From a virus, in IMG/VR virus record IMGVR_UViG_3300033150_001569, positions 58,308-122,307 of that record: 64,000 nt of DNA, one strand, 5' to 3'. Each line of letters opens with the position of its first letter. Position 1 is the first letter of the stretch. The notes under the pieces are model-generated. The model had not been told where the DNA came from. It ran no database searches and worked only from the letters and a program-made list of their open reading frames with translations. A program made the position numbers and the translations under genes. Of the stretch, positions 25,958 to 36,900 are shown piece after piece.

Positions 25958-27189
25958 TGCTTAAAATTAAAAAACCAATTTATACAGTATTTCAATCTTA
26001 TCAAGAACAAAGTGAAGATTATCCAAAAGGTCGTACTGTATTAACATTAAATTGGCAAATACCTACTAAATATGAAGAAATTGAAAAAATAATAATTGAA
26101 TCATTTAATGGTTTAGATACTAATTTTCAATTACCTTATGGAAATATTGAAAATATTACTTTATATGCTGATGATATTGAAATTGATAGTAGTCATTATA
26201 TAATTGATTTAATAGAAGGAAATGGAACTGTTTATTCTACTGCTGCAAATAATGGTCAAAAAATAAAAATAACATATACTCCACTTAATCCTGTAAAAGT
26301 AACAGATGAAATAGAAGGAGAAATTTTAATTAATTCTTGTGTTCCAAATAGAGATAATGAATTCAAAATAGGTAATAAAAATATAATACCAACAATTACT
26401 CCTAAATTTTATACTAATGGAATTTATATTACTCATAATACTCCAATAATTGATAGTATTAATAAAATAATTACAACTGATAAATGGTATTTTAATTATA
26501 AAACTGGTAAAGGTGTTCTTAGATCTGGTGCAGCATTACCTGCTACTTTAAGTGAAATAACAATTGATTATTATAGAGAAATAAAATTAGATAAATTTGA
26601 ATTATATAAAATTGAAAATGGATTATATATATATACAACTTATGAAGAAGTTATAAATGATCCTAATAAAATTATTGTTAATGATAATATTAATTATTCT
26701 TCTAATAACTACATTGAAGAAATGATTTCAGACCAAAATGGTCGTAATTATATGTATTATTTATTTGCTGTTGATTCTGATGGCAATCATTCTATTTGTG
26801 ATTTACAATTAATAGAAACATTACCTTCAATTGTACAAAATTTTGTATTATATACTAGAACTGGTGAAGTAAATTTATTTTGGGATAAAGTAATTGATCC
26901 TAATGTTAATGGTTATAATATTTGGAGATGTGAAGGAACTATTTTACAAAAACAAAATCTTGTTAAATTAAATAGTAAATTAATAACATCTAATGAATTT
27001 TCTGATAGTGCAACAAATACTACAAATAGAAAATCTTCTACTGAAATTACATATCCATTAGAAGCAAAAAGTTATGTTTATTTAGTTGAAGCAGTAGATG
27101 AATATTCTAGTTGGAAAGTAGGAACTGAAAATAAAAGTAGTGAAGCAAGTGAAAATTTAATAACTCAATTAATTCCTGACGATAAATAA
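25957..27189 (+). CDS. Tail protein with C-terminal fibronectin-III-like domain (410 aa)
   Basis: Coupled by a 1-nt overlap to the KH gene and 1 nt from the next ATG. Beta-rich throughout. Residues ~288-400 resemble an FnIII module (VNLFWDKVIDPNVNGYNIWR and YVYLVEAVDEYSSW). Residues ~95-110 (KIKITYTPLNP) and ~170-190 are further strands. Position next to the P2-I-like gene suggests a wedge or fibre-attachment protein. Confidence 0.65.
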   Translation: MLKIKKPIYTVFQSYQEQSEDYPKGRTVLTLNWQIPTKYEEIEKIIIESFNGLDTNFQLPYGNIENITLYADDIEIDSSHYIIDLIEGNGTVYSTAANNGQKIKITYTPLNPVKVTDEIEGEILINSCVPNRDNEFKIGNKNIIPTITPKFYTNGIYITHNTPIIDSINKIITTDKWYFNYKTGKGVLRSGAALPATLSEITIDYYREIKLDKFELYKIENGLYIYTTYEEVINDPNKIIVNDNINYSSNNYIEEMISDQNGRNYMYYLFAVDSDGNHSICDLQLIETLPSIVQNFVLYTRTGEVNLFWDKVIDPNVNGYNIWRCEGTILQKQNLVKLNSKLITSNEFSDSATNTTNRKSSTEITYPLEAKSYVYLVEAVDEYSSWKVGTENKSSEASENLITQLIPDDK

Positions 27190-27190
27190 A

Positions 27191-30100
27191 ATGGCAAAAC
27201 TTAAATCATTATATTCTACTGAAGCTAGTGTTTCAATTCCTGGTAGTGCTATATATGAATATTTAGTAAGAAATTTAACTGTTGAAGCTACTGTTGAAGG
27301 TCCACAAATTTTAATTTCTTTTACTAATCCAACAATTAGTAATTTTTTAAAAGTTCATATTGTAAGAAAATTACGATCATATCCTTTAAGTCCTACTGAT
27401 GGAGTTAAAGTATATGAAGGAACTGGTAATGTATTTAGTGATAGAAATATAGTTGGTGGTCAATGTTATTATTATACTGTTTTTGTAGAATTAGATGATG
27501 GTAGTATTTATTATGATGTAAATTTTAGTACTGGATTTGCTATATCTTTTTCAACAGGAAACATGCCAGATTATGCTTATGAATCAACGGTTAGACATTA
27601 TAAAATAAGTGATTCTAAAACTCCATCTAGAATATTAGAAGAAGTGCAAACTGATAAAGGTGATTATGTAAATATAAATGAAGAAACTGATAAACATCAA
27701 TTACAAAGATATTTTAAAACTACTAAAGTAGAATTTGATAGAATTAAATCATTAATAGAATATTCACCAACTTTATTAGATATAGATAATTGTCCAGAAT
27801 ATATTCTTCCATATATTTCTCAATTTTTAGGAGTAGATTTTAATGCAGATATTCCAATTGAAGCAAGACGTGCAGAATTAAAAAATATTATTGGAATATA
27901 TAAAACTAAAGGTACTCCTGATTCAATAACTAATCAATTACAAAATATTTCTAAATTAGATGTTGGTATACAAGAATATTATAAAAATATTCTTAAATCT
28001 AATAGAAGAGATAGAACGTCTGCAAAATTTGGACCTGAATGGTCATTAGCTATAGGTTTAGAAGGTGATCCAAGTGTTAATAGTTTAAATTTTGATGAAA
28101 ATGGTTTATATGATTGGAGAAAATATGGTTTATGGTTTCTTATAGATGAAGAAGAAACTTTAACTAAAGCAGTTATTGATAAAACAAATAGAATAATTGA
28201 TAAATATGAACCTGCAAATGCTATTCATTTATTAGGTGCTTATACTGAAATAGAGGAAGATTTTACTATTTTAGTAGAAGATATGTTTGATGATCAATTT
28301 GAATATGGATTTAAATTTGATCTATATACTTTAGATAATGAAATTATTCATATTGAATCATTTGTAGATGAATGGTTTACTGATATTACTTTTATAGAAT
28401 ATCTCGATGTATTATATGATTATGATAAAGTATTAATATCAAATATAATTGATAAAGTATCTAATGTTGCATTAATTCAATCTGCTGATATGATAACTGA
28501 TGCAGGAATTGGTGGTTCATTAGGTAGAAAATTATCTGATAGTTTTACAAATTATAATGAAAATGGAAAATTTAAATATACTGATTATCCAGAAATTAAT
28601 GAAGATCTTTCAGCATTAAAAGTATTGGGTCAAGGTTGGTATCATGATGATTATAGTTATGGCCCATATATTGAAACTTATTTATTTGATATTTTAGAAG
28701 AAAATTTAGAAGAAATTGATACAGATAATAATGAAGATATTAATACAAGTATAACAATTTCTGAAGATACGAATGTTGAATTTCAAATTGAATCATTAGA
28801 TATAGAAAATATTAATATAATTACTGAATCAAATTATGATGAAATATTCATATTAGATTCAGAAAATTATTTAATTAGTTCAATTTCTGATGGTAAAAAA
28901 TTAGATGCAGATACTATATTTAATGAATTAATTTATAATAAAGAAAATTGGTTATATTCAAATAATATTGAAAAATTATCAAATGATATATTAATTAAAT
29001 CTACTCAATGGATAATTGATTCATATATTGATCAACAATATTATAGTGGTATTGGAGAAGAATCTTTTACAGATGCAATAGATAGTGAAGAAAATTTAAC
29101 AACTGTTGAAAATATTTATTTAGAAAATTATGATATTTCAAATATAATTGATGAAATACTTAATGATCCTGTTCAAGAAATAAATAATGAAAATATATTA
29201 TCATCAAATTTTATTGAATCATCATTAAATGCAATAGAAACTTTAGAAGAAGAATTATTAGAATCAACTGATGATTCTTGGTTTACAGAATTATATTTTG
29301 CAACTACTCCTGAAATGGAAGAAAATCTTGGTATAATTCCATTTGATCAAGTAATGCCTGATGAATCAGAATCAATAAATCAAGAAATATATTCAAATAT
29401 TATCAATGAAGAATTAATAAATGAAATAAATATTTTACCAGAAGATGAAACAATATTATATAGTTATTTAGATTCAGATTTAAATGAATTAGATATTTTA
29501 AATAATGAAAATTATAATTTATTATCAATAATTGATAATAGTGTAAATGAAGAAATAAATACTTTAGATATTGATTCATATAATATTAATTGGGTAGATG
29601 TAGATGTAACAACAATTTATGATGGAAGAGAAAAAATTTATACAGAATTGTTTTATGTAGAAAAATTTAGTGATATTATTGATTTAAATTTTGAAAATTA
29701 TTCATTTTTTATTAATGATAATAATATAGATAATATAGAATTTTTAAATTCTGAAATTTATTCTTTTATTATTAATGAACTTTCTGTAAATGAAGATATT
29801 GAATCATTAATACAGGATAATTTTTCTTTTACATTTTTAGATCAAGAATTAACAGAATTAGATAAAATAGATTCAGATAATTATAATTTAACTGCTAGTG
29901 ATTATGCTGATCTTTTAATTGAAAGTGAAAATTTAGAATCATATTCAAATATTATATCAGAAGAATTATTATCTGAAATATATGAAATATCAGATGATAC
30001 TATCACATTATCTTTATTTGATTCATATTTAACTGAAAGTGAAAAATTAGATACTGAAAATCTTGGAATAACTATTCAAGAAGAAATAATTCCTTATATA

Positions 30101-32119
30101 ATAGAAACAATAGATAATGAAATTTATGATATTAATTGGATTGAAACTGAAATAACTAATGTATTAGATGGAACTGAAACTTTTTATATTAATCTTTTTC
30201 AAGATGAAAAAATAACAGAATTAGAATCAATAAATCAAGAAAATTATTCAATATTATTTTCTGAATCAATTTTTAATGATATCGAAATTTTAGAACAAGA
30301 AAATTATTTATTTTCAATTAATATAGAATTATTAAATGATATTTTTGATTTATCACAAGAAACTATTTCTATTTTATTAAGTGATGAATCATTTATTCAA
30401 ATTGAAGGTATTAATCAAGAAAATTATTCCTTCATTTTGATAGAAAATTTAATATCTGATATTGAATCAATTGAAAATGAAAATATTTCTAATTCTTTAA
30501 TTGAAAATTACTTAGCAGAAATATATTCTTTAAATAGTGAAATTTATTCATATATTTTATCAGATGATTCATATCTTAGCATTGAAACATTAGAAACAGA
30601 AAATTATAATATAAACTGGAATGACATAGATATAACTGCTGTATATGATGGTCGAGAAGTAATATATATTCAGCTTTTTGCTGAAAGTAAATTTAGTGAT
30701 ATAAGTACAATTAATACTGAAGATATAATTATATCTGTTTTAGATTCCTTTGAAGATGAACGTGAAACATCACATACAGAAAATTATTTATTATCAATAT
30801 TAGATTTAGAATTATATGAATTAATAGAATCAATAAATCAAGAAAATTATTCAATATTATTTTCAGAATTAGTTTTAAATGAACTAGATATTATTAATAT
30901 TGATATTTTTAATTTAACTTATAATGAAACATATTTATCTGAATTAAATATAATTTCTCAAGATAATTTTTCTTATTCATATAGTGATGATTATTTAAGT
31001 GAAATTGAATCATTAATTTCAGATATATTTAATTTTATCTATGAAGATTCTGATTTAATTGAAATAGAAAGTTTAAAATTAGATGAATTTAATTTTACAT
31101 ATATTGATAATTCATTAAGTTTAATAGAAACAATAAATAATGAAATTTATGATATTAATTGGATTGAAACTGAAATAACTAATGTATTAGATGGAACTGA
31201 AACAATTATTTCTGATTTATTCCAAGAAACAAAATTTACTGAATTAGAATCATTAATACAAGAAAATTATTCAATATTATTTAATGATAATAATATAGAT
31301 AATTTTGAAAGTTTAATATCTGAAAATTATTCTATATTATTGAATGAAACAATTATAAATAATATTTATGATTTAAATAGTGATAATTTTTCATATTCTT
31401 ATTTAGATTCATTATTGACAAATATTTATGATTTAAATAGTGACAGTTTTTCCTATTCTTATTTAGATTCAGTTTTAAATGAAATAAATATTATTGAAGA
31501 AGAAAATTATAATATTAATTTTATTGAAACAAAAATAGAAGAAATATATCAAATTAATTCAGATTCATTTTCATATTCTTATTTAGATCAAGATTTATCT
31601 GATATTTATGATTTAAATATTGATACTTCATCATTATCATTTATTGATTCTAATATTGAAGAAGTTGAAACTTTAATTCAAGATAATTATAATATTTCAT
31701 CAATTATTGATAGTAATTTTTATGATATTATAGATACTTTAGATAATGAAAATTATAATATAAACTGGAATGATATTGATATAACAGCAGTTTATGATGG
31801 TAGAGAAAGTTTTTATATTCAATTATTTGCTGAAAGTAAATTTACAGATATTACTGATTTAAATAATGATAATATAAATTTATCAATAAATGAACAAAAA
31901 ATAGATAGTTTAAATACTATTAAACAAGAAAATTATAATATAAATAATATTACAATATCAGAATATGATTCATTATATTCTTTAAATACAGATACATCTA
32001 GTTTATCATTTTTAGATTATTATGATGATACTGAAACTCAACTTTTTGGAACATTATATTCAAATGATGCAACAAATGTATCAAATAGCTTATATTATTT
32101 ATCAGCAATTTCATCATAA
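27191..32119 (+). CDS. P2 gpI-like tail protein with giant 20-residue repeat region (1642 aa)
   Basis: Residues ~25-120 are FnIII-like. Residues ~175-360 match the tail protein I family: CPEYILPYISQFLGVDFN, EARRAELKNIIGIYKTKGTPDSI, and then IDKYEPANAIHL. Roughly residues 510-1610 are an acidic, Ile/Asn/Ser/Glu-rich array built on a 20-residue unit such as ESINQENYSILFSESIFNDI. A 40-residue variant with an INW...DG(R/T)E motif recurs at Trp 801, 983, 1143, 1324 and 1526, marking super-repeats of about eight to ten units. The domain order suggests a baseplate-anchored fibre or filament. Basic residues are almost absent from the array. Confidence 0.8.
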   Translation: MAKLKSLYSTEASVSIPGSAIYEYLVRNLTVEATVEGPQILISFTNPTISNFLKVHIVRKLRSYPLSPTDGVKVYEGTGNVFSDRNIVGGQCYYYTVFVELDDGSIYYDVNFSTGFAISFSTGNMPDYAYESTVRHYKISDSKTPSRILEEVQTDKGDYVNINEETDKHQLQRYFKTTKVEFDRIKSLIEYSPTLLDIDNCPEYILPYISQFLGVDFNADIPIEARRAELKNIIGIYKTKGTPDSITNQLQNISKLDVGIQEYYKNILKSNRRDRTSAKFGPEWSLAIGLEGDPSVNSLNFDENGLYDWRKYGLWFLIDEEETLTKAVIDKTNRIIDKYEPANAIHLLGAYTEIEEDFTILVEDMFDDQFEYGFKFDLYTLDNEIIHIESFVDEWFTDITFIEYLDVLYDYDKVLISNIIDKVSNVALIQSADMITDAGIGGSLGRKLSDSFTNYNENGKFKYTDYPEINEDLSALKVLGQGWYHDDYSYGPYIETYLFDILEENLEEIDTDNNEDINTSITISEDTNVEFQIESLDIENINIITESNYDEIFILDSENYLISSISDGKKLDADTIFNELIYNKENWLYSNNIEKLSNDILIKSTQWIIDSYIDQQYYSGIGEESFTDAIDSEENLTTVENIYLENYDISNIIDEILNDPVQEINNENILSSNFIESSLNAIETLEEELLESTDDSWFTELYFATTPEMEENLGIIPFDQVMPDESESINQEIYSNIINEELINEINILPEDETILYSYLDSDLNELDILNNENYNLLSIIDNSVNEEINTLDIDSYNINWVDVDVTTIYDGREKIYTELFYVEKFSDIIDLNFENYSFFINDNNIDNIEFLNSEIYSFIINELSVNEDIESLIQDNFSFTFLDQELTELDKIDSDNYNLTASDYADLLIESENLESYSNIISEELLSEIYEISDDTITLSLFDSYLTESEKLDTENLGITIQEEIIPYIIETIDNEIYDINWIETEITNVLDGTETFYINLFQDEKITELESINQENYSILFSESIFNDIEILEQENYLFSINIELLNDIFDLSQETISILLSDESFIQIEGINQENYSFILIENLISDIESIENENISNSLIENYLAEIYSLNSEIYSYILSDDSYLSIETLETENYNINWNDIDITAVYDGREVIYIQLFAESKFSDISTINTEDIIISVLDSFEDERETSHTENYLLSILDLELYELIESINQENYSILFSELVLNELDIINIDIFNLTYNETYLSELNIISQDNFSYSYSDDYLSEIESLISDIFNFIYEDSDLIEIESLKLDEFNFTYIDNSLSLIETINNEIYDINWIETEITNVLDGTETIISDLFQETKFTELESLIQENYSILFNDNNIDNFESLISENYSILLNETIINNIYDLNSDNFSYSYLDSLLTNIYDLNSDSFSYSYLDSVLNEINIIEEENYNINFIETKIEEIYQINSDSFSYSYLDQDLSDIYDLNIDTSSLSFIDSNIEEVETLIQDNYNISSIIDSNFYDIIDTLDNENYNINWNDIDITAVYDGRESFYIQLFAESKFTDITDLNNDNINLSINEQKIDSLNTIKQENYNINNITISEYDSLYSLNTDTSSLSFLDYYDDTETQLFGTLYSNDATNVSNSLYYLSAISS
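29365..31990 (+). repeat. Tandem ~60-bp coding repeats in the tail fibre gene
   Basis: Each unit encodes about 20 residues of the pattern (E/D)xLNxENYSxxxxDxxLxxI. DNA copies vary, but some blocks are nearly identical (around 30119-30190 and 31139-31210; around 31361-31400 and 31421-31460), indicating recent duplication or gene conversion. Less regular units extend upstream to ~28720. Confidence 0.8.
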
Positions 32120-32220
32120 TATAAAATATTTTTTATTTATTTTTAAAAAGTTACTTTAAATTATCTATTCTAAAATAGATATTTTCACCAACAATTAGAT
32201 TATTAAAAAAGAGGTTTATT

Positions 32221-32319
32221 ATGACTGAATATTTTTCAAAAGATGAAGTTTATAAAAAAGTAGATGAGGAAGAAACTTTAGATAAAGTCATAATAGATGG
32301 AGAAGAACAAGAATCTTAA
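32221..32319 (+). CDS. Very small acidic protein (32 aa)
   Basis: ATG at 32221 after an AAGAGGT site. Encodes a highly charged 32-residue peptide (Glu/Asp/Lys) ending EEQES. It lies in the 229-nt gap between the repeat fibre and the next gene. Real but minor status is plausible because of the ribosome site and codon style; no function is inferred. Confidence 0.45.
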   Translation: MTEYFSKDEVYKKVDEEETLDKVIIDGEEQES

Positions 32320-32348
32320 TAATAACAATAACTTAAAGGAGATTAAAA

Positions 32349-32927
32349 ATGAAAGAAAGGGTAAATCTTGAAAATTTAAGTATTAAATTAGAAGGTCAAT
32401 ATCAAGATGAAATTTATCAAAAAGAGGAAAATGGTAAAGAAGTATTAGTAACTACACAATCTGGAAAAATTGATTGTTTTCCTTTTTGGAAAAATAATCT
32501 TATTGTTGATGTAGTTAAAGCATTATTAGCAGGTCTTTTTGCTAATGAATCTAGTTTTACTGGTGGTATTTTATATCATGCTTTGGGTCGTGGAGATGTT
32601 TCATGGGATACTACTGTTCCTGATCCTGGTTCTAGTGATGTTGCTTTATATGATGAACATTTTAGAAAATCTCCTGATTCTATAAATTATCTTGATGGTA
32701 GTAATAATGTTGTTTCTTTTAGTCATAGTGTGTCAAAAATCGAAGTAACTACTACTTTTGATTATGGTGATAGTGGAGCAGATGGTAGTATTCGTGAACA
32801 AGGTCTTTTTGGTGGAGATGCTACTGGAAGTCTTGATTCTGGAATTATGATTAATGCTATCAGACATAAAGAAATTTATAAAGATAATACAATTAAAATC
32901 GTAAGACGTATTAGAATTCAATTTTAA
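32349..32927 (+). CDS. Virion-associated hypothetical protein (192 aa)
   Basis: AAAGGAGA site upstream. Beta-rich, containing LFANESSFTGGILYHALGRG, REQGLFGGDATGSLDSGIM and a C-terminal IKIVRRIRIQF. I associate this pattern with phage tail/fibre-region proteins of unknown role, but cannot name the family. A strong terminator follows, so it ends a transcription unit. Confidence 0.6.
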   Translation: MKERVNLENLSIKLEGQYQDEIYQKEENGKEVLVTTQSGKIDCFPFWKNNLIVDVVKALLAGLFANESSFTGGILYHALGRGDVSWDTTVPDPGSSDVALYDEHFRKSPDSINYLDGSNNVVSFSHSVSKIEVTTTFDYGDSGADGSIREQGLFGGDATGSLDSGIMINAIRHKEIYKDNTIKIVRRIRIQF

Positions 32928-32964
32928 ATTTGGATAATTTTTATCATCCATTGTGTCGTCCTAA

Positions 32965-33006
32965 AAAAGAGCTAAGATTTAAAATTAATTAAATCTTAGC
33001 TCTTTT
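32965..33006 (+). terminator. Long-stem terminator
   Basis: AAAAGAGCTAAGATTTA (32965-32981) pairs perfectly with TAAATCTTAGCTCTTTT (32990-33006) across an 8-nt loop. The 17-bp stem with A tract before and T tract within the 3' arm can act in either direction. It separates the tail genes from the next cluster. Confidence 0.85.
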
Positions 33007-33031
33007 AATAAAATATTTTTATAAATTTAAT

Positions 33032-33202
33032 TTGAAAAAAATAAAAAAGAAAAAGAAAAAACAAATACCTAAGCATAACGGACAAGATTCAGAATTATTT
33101 AAAGAATTAATTAAAGAAGTAAGAAAATACAAAAAAGGTCCAGAAATTATTACTGAAGTTTTAAGACTAATACAAATTAAAAAAGATAAGAAGAAAAAAT
33201 GA
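33032..33202 (+). CDS. Small Lys-rich protein (56 aa), TTG start
   Basis: The frame from TTG at 33032 ends in TGA within an ATGA overlap with the next gene (33199). The peptide is extremely basic at both ends (KKIKKKKKK and KKDKKKK), with a central amphipathic helix. No good ribosome site is seen, so the start is uncertain; the stop-start overlap favours a real coupled gene. Confidence 0.45.
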   Translation: MKKIKKKKKKQIPKHNGQDSELFKELIKEVRKYKKGPEIITEVLRLIQIKKDKKKK

Positions 33203-33969
33203 TTGAACATGGAATTCAACAAGAGTTTAAACCTCTTTTAAATATATCTAATTCATTATTATCATTAATTCAAAATAATGGTACTAATCCTAAAATTAGA
33301 GTAAGAGCAATTCAATTATTCAGTAAAATTACAACTGATGACCATAAAAATTTTTGGTTAAATATAATTGATAGTTCTAATAATGAAAAGATTCAATTTC
33401 ATTCAGTTCAAGCACTTAAAAAAATAAAATCTATTACAAATAAAGATATAATTCCATTATTAAATAATTTTTCTTCTTTACCAATAAAAAAAGCTTTATT
33501 TCAAATTTTAATAAATATTTATAAATTAAATAATAAAGATGATTTTTTATTTAATTATTTTCGCAAAGAAATGTATGAAATTCCTAATGAAACTCCTGAA
33601 ATTATAGAATATAAATCAGAATTAATCAGAAGTTTTATTGAATTAAAAGATATCAAAGTTATAAATTGTCTTTTTGAATTAATGTCTAAAGATAATTATA
33701 AATTTTATAATTATCAAGTTAATGCTTTAAAAATTTTTGAAAATTTTATTCATCCTTATTCACTTCAAAAATTATGTGAAGTTTATCAAATTGCTAAAGA
33801 TGATAAATTGAGGGAACTAGTTTTAATATCTTTGAATAATATGTATGACAAAGTTTATGAGAGAAAAAAGAAATTTGAAGAAGAAATTATAAAAAGAAAA
33901 ACTTTAGAAAATGTAATTAAAAATCAAATGAAAAATAAACTTCCCTTTAATGATATAAAAAATAATTAA
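33199..33969 (+). CDS. HEAT-like helical repeat protein (256 aa)
   Basis: All-helical, with HEAT/armadillo-type rhythm: VRAIQLFSKIT..HKNFWLNII, QFHSVQALKKI, SELIRSFIELKDIKVINCLFE, YQVNALKIFENFIHPYSLQK and LVLISLNNMYDKV. The C-terminal ~40 residues are a basic coil. It directly precedes the large fibre gene and could be a fibre assembly factor. That role is inferred from position, not from a recognised family. Confidence 0.65.
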   Translation: MIEHGIQQEFKPLLNISNSLLSLIQNNGTNPKIRVRAIQLFSKITTDDHKNFWLNIIDSSNNEKIQFHSVQALKKIKSITNKDIIPLLNNFSSLPIKKALFQILINIYKLNNKDDFLFNYFRKEMYEIPNETPEIIEYKSELIRSFIELKDIKVINCLFELMSKDNYKFYNYQVNALKIFENFIHPYSLQKLCEVYQIAKDDKLRELVLISLNNMYDKVYERKKKFEEEIIKRKTLENVIKNQMKNKLPFNDIKNN

Positions 33970-33993
33970 TAATATATTAATGAGGAGACAATA

Positions 33994-36900
33994 ATGGGCG
34001 CAAGCACAGCTAATATATCACGAAATATGTATAACGAGGCCGAAAGATACATAATGAATTTAGTACAGCAGGGCGTACCTTGGGTAGATGCAGATGATAA
34101 TAGTCAATCACAAGGTTTCGTTAATCAAATTCAAAGATTAATTCAAAATACTTTTGGAAATGGAGCACCAGAAGGTAATGATGGTTTTAAAATAGAAGGT
34201 GATGGATCTTCAAATGATTTTACTGTTAAAGGTGGTGATGGAACGAATGAAGGTAGTGGTAGATTCTGGTGTGGTGGATATCCTGCAATGCTTTTATCAG
34301 ATGTTGATTTTTTAGGTGCTATTGATTCACTTGCTGGAAAAGGTGCTGATGAAATTACACATGTTAGTACAGGATTAACAGAAACAGTTTTAACTGATAG
34401 TGCTGCTAATTTTACTTTAGATGCTGATGGTTCAACAAATGCTAATAATCTTGCTGGTAGAATTTTAGTTCCTGATATTTCTCAACCTGCAAAAACATAT
34501 ACTATTGTATCTAATACCAAAACTACTATTACTATTTCAGGAACTATGTTGACAGATGGTATTCAAGCAGGTTCTAATTATCAAATTAAAATGTCAACTC
34601 CTAGTGGTTCTGATAGAAGTGATTATGTTTTTTTAGATGTTTATTTAGATGAAATTGGTGCTGATGAAGATCCTAATTTATATCATACATTAGGAAGTAA
34701 TATCGAAGCTCAAGTAAGATTAAAACTTATTCAAAATATTATAGTTGATCAAGGTCAACTTGCTACTACTGATTTTAGAGGTAGTGGAACTGATTGGAAA
34801 GAAAATGGTGGTACTTGGGTAGATGCTGATGGACGTAGACATTATACTCAGTTATTAGCAGAAATAGAAAGATATAATGCTCAAGACGCTATTAATGCAG
34901 TTGATGTTGTTGATAAAGGAAATCGTGAATGGGGTCAAACAGGAGCAGGTGGAGGAACAGATTTTGTAGCTAAATATGTCAGTAATGATCAATATAGAAT
35001 TCTTAAAACAAAAGGTCGTTTAGTAAGATTAAATAATAAATATTATAGTCTTGCTGCTGATTTATATATTAATTTTGATAAATCTGTAGATACTACTTGG
35101 TATATTTGTTTTGATACAACTAAAGCAGAAGGTGCAGTTGATGCAACATATTTTACAGAAACAAGATTAGATCCAACTAGTCCTACGTTTCCTCAAAGTT
35201 TAGTTCCTCTTGGAAAATATATTGTTAGTGGAGGAAATGTTACTAGTTCTAATTTTACTGAAATTTCAACTAGAGAATCTAATATAATACTTGGTGATTT
35301 AATTCCTTCTTATAATAGCTCAACTCAATATAGAGTACAAAATACTGATGGAAAGAAAATAAGATTAAATAATAAATATTTTAAATTAACCAATGATTTA
35401 TTAGTTAATTTTGATGTCTCTAGTGATGGTACTTGGTATATTTGTATTGATACTAGAAAAACTGAAGGTGAAATGGATGCAACTTATTTTCTTGAAACTC
35501 AAACTTCTCCAACCAATGCTAATTTTAATCCTGAATTTGTAGTTATTGGTGAATATGTTGTAGCAACTGGAGCAGTAACACAAGCAAATTTTGTAGCATA
35601 TAGTGATAGAGAAATGCTTCCTAAATCTGGATTAAATGATCTTATTCCTAATTATAAAGATGCAACTTATTATACAGTACAATCAAGTAAAAATAAAAAA
35701 GTAAATATTAATAATAAATTCTTTTATCTTGCAAGTAACTTAGATGTTACTTTTGATACAAGTTCAGATGGACAATGGTATATTTATTTTGATTCTAGTC
35801 AAGCAGAAGGTGCTATTGGAAGTTCTCATTTTGTAGAAAGTCAAACTGTTCCTAATTCAAGTGGATTAAATCCTTATTGGTTTGTAATAGGTGAATATCA
35901 AGTAAGTGGTAGTACAGTTGTTGAAAGTTCTTTTAATGGATATTCATTAAGACAAATGATAAGTTGGGTTTATGGAATAAGTAATATCAAAAAAGCTTCT
36001 GAAACAAAAACTTCTGCTGGAACTTATTCATTATCTCATGGATTTAATGCTACTCCTGAAAATGTAACTTATAGATATTGGGATGATAGTGAAAATAAAT
36101 TTTATAATTATGCAAGAACAGATATTGAAAATTATTATAGTAATACAATAATTAATTACACAATTCCAGGAGATTTTACATTTGATAGTGGAGATTATTT
36201 TGAAGTTATTGCTGAATATTATCATTCTGAAGGAAGTGGTTTTGCAAGTCCAAAAATTTCTGATGAAACAGATTGGTATTCAAGTACTCCAGGAACAACT
36301 ATTAGTCATAGTTTAACTTTAAGACCTAAAGCAATCACTTTAGAATTTTATGATGTTTCTAATAATATTTACTGGTTAGAAGATGGTAAACAATTTGTAA
36401 ATAAATCAAGTGGAGGTATTGAAGCTACTCAAGTTACTTTTGATTGGACAGGTCTTTCTTCAATTGCAATATTAAGTGCTAATATGAAAATGAAAATTCA
36501 CTTTGATTTAAGTGAAGTTAGTGCTGGTGCTTTTGCTGCAAGTAAAACAGAAAGAGGAACAGTTAAAGTATTAGGTGATGCTAATACAGTTGAAAGTCCT
36601 GATTTAATTTTAGATTCAAGTGATGCAGCTACTTTTGCAACTCAAATAAATGCTTTAGCTGACAATAGTTTTGTTTATATAAAAGAAAGTATTACTTTAA
36701 CTGCATTACAATCTATTAGTAAAGAAGTAAGAATATTTGCTGCAAAGGGAGCTAAATTAATTTGTGCTACAAGTTTAACAACTTTATTAAAATTTACAGC
36801 AATGCCTTGGATTCAAAGACTTGAAATTGAAACACAAGAAGATATTACAAATGCAATTGAATTTGATGCTAATGGAATTGCTGATAGTTTAGAATTTTAT

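Noticed and set aside
28720-32100. Repeats resembling a CRISPR or non-coding tandem array
   Set aside because: The periodicity is 60 bp in one uninterrupted reading frame, without constant repeat/spacer alternation; it is protein repeat structure.
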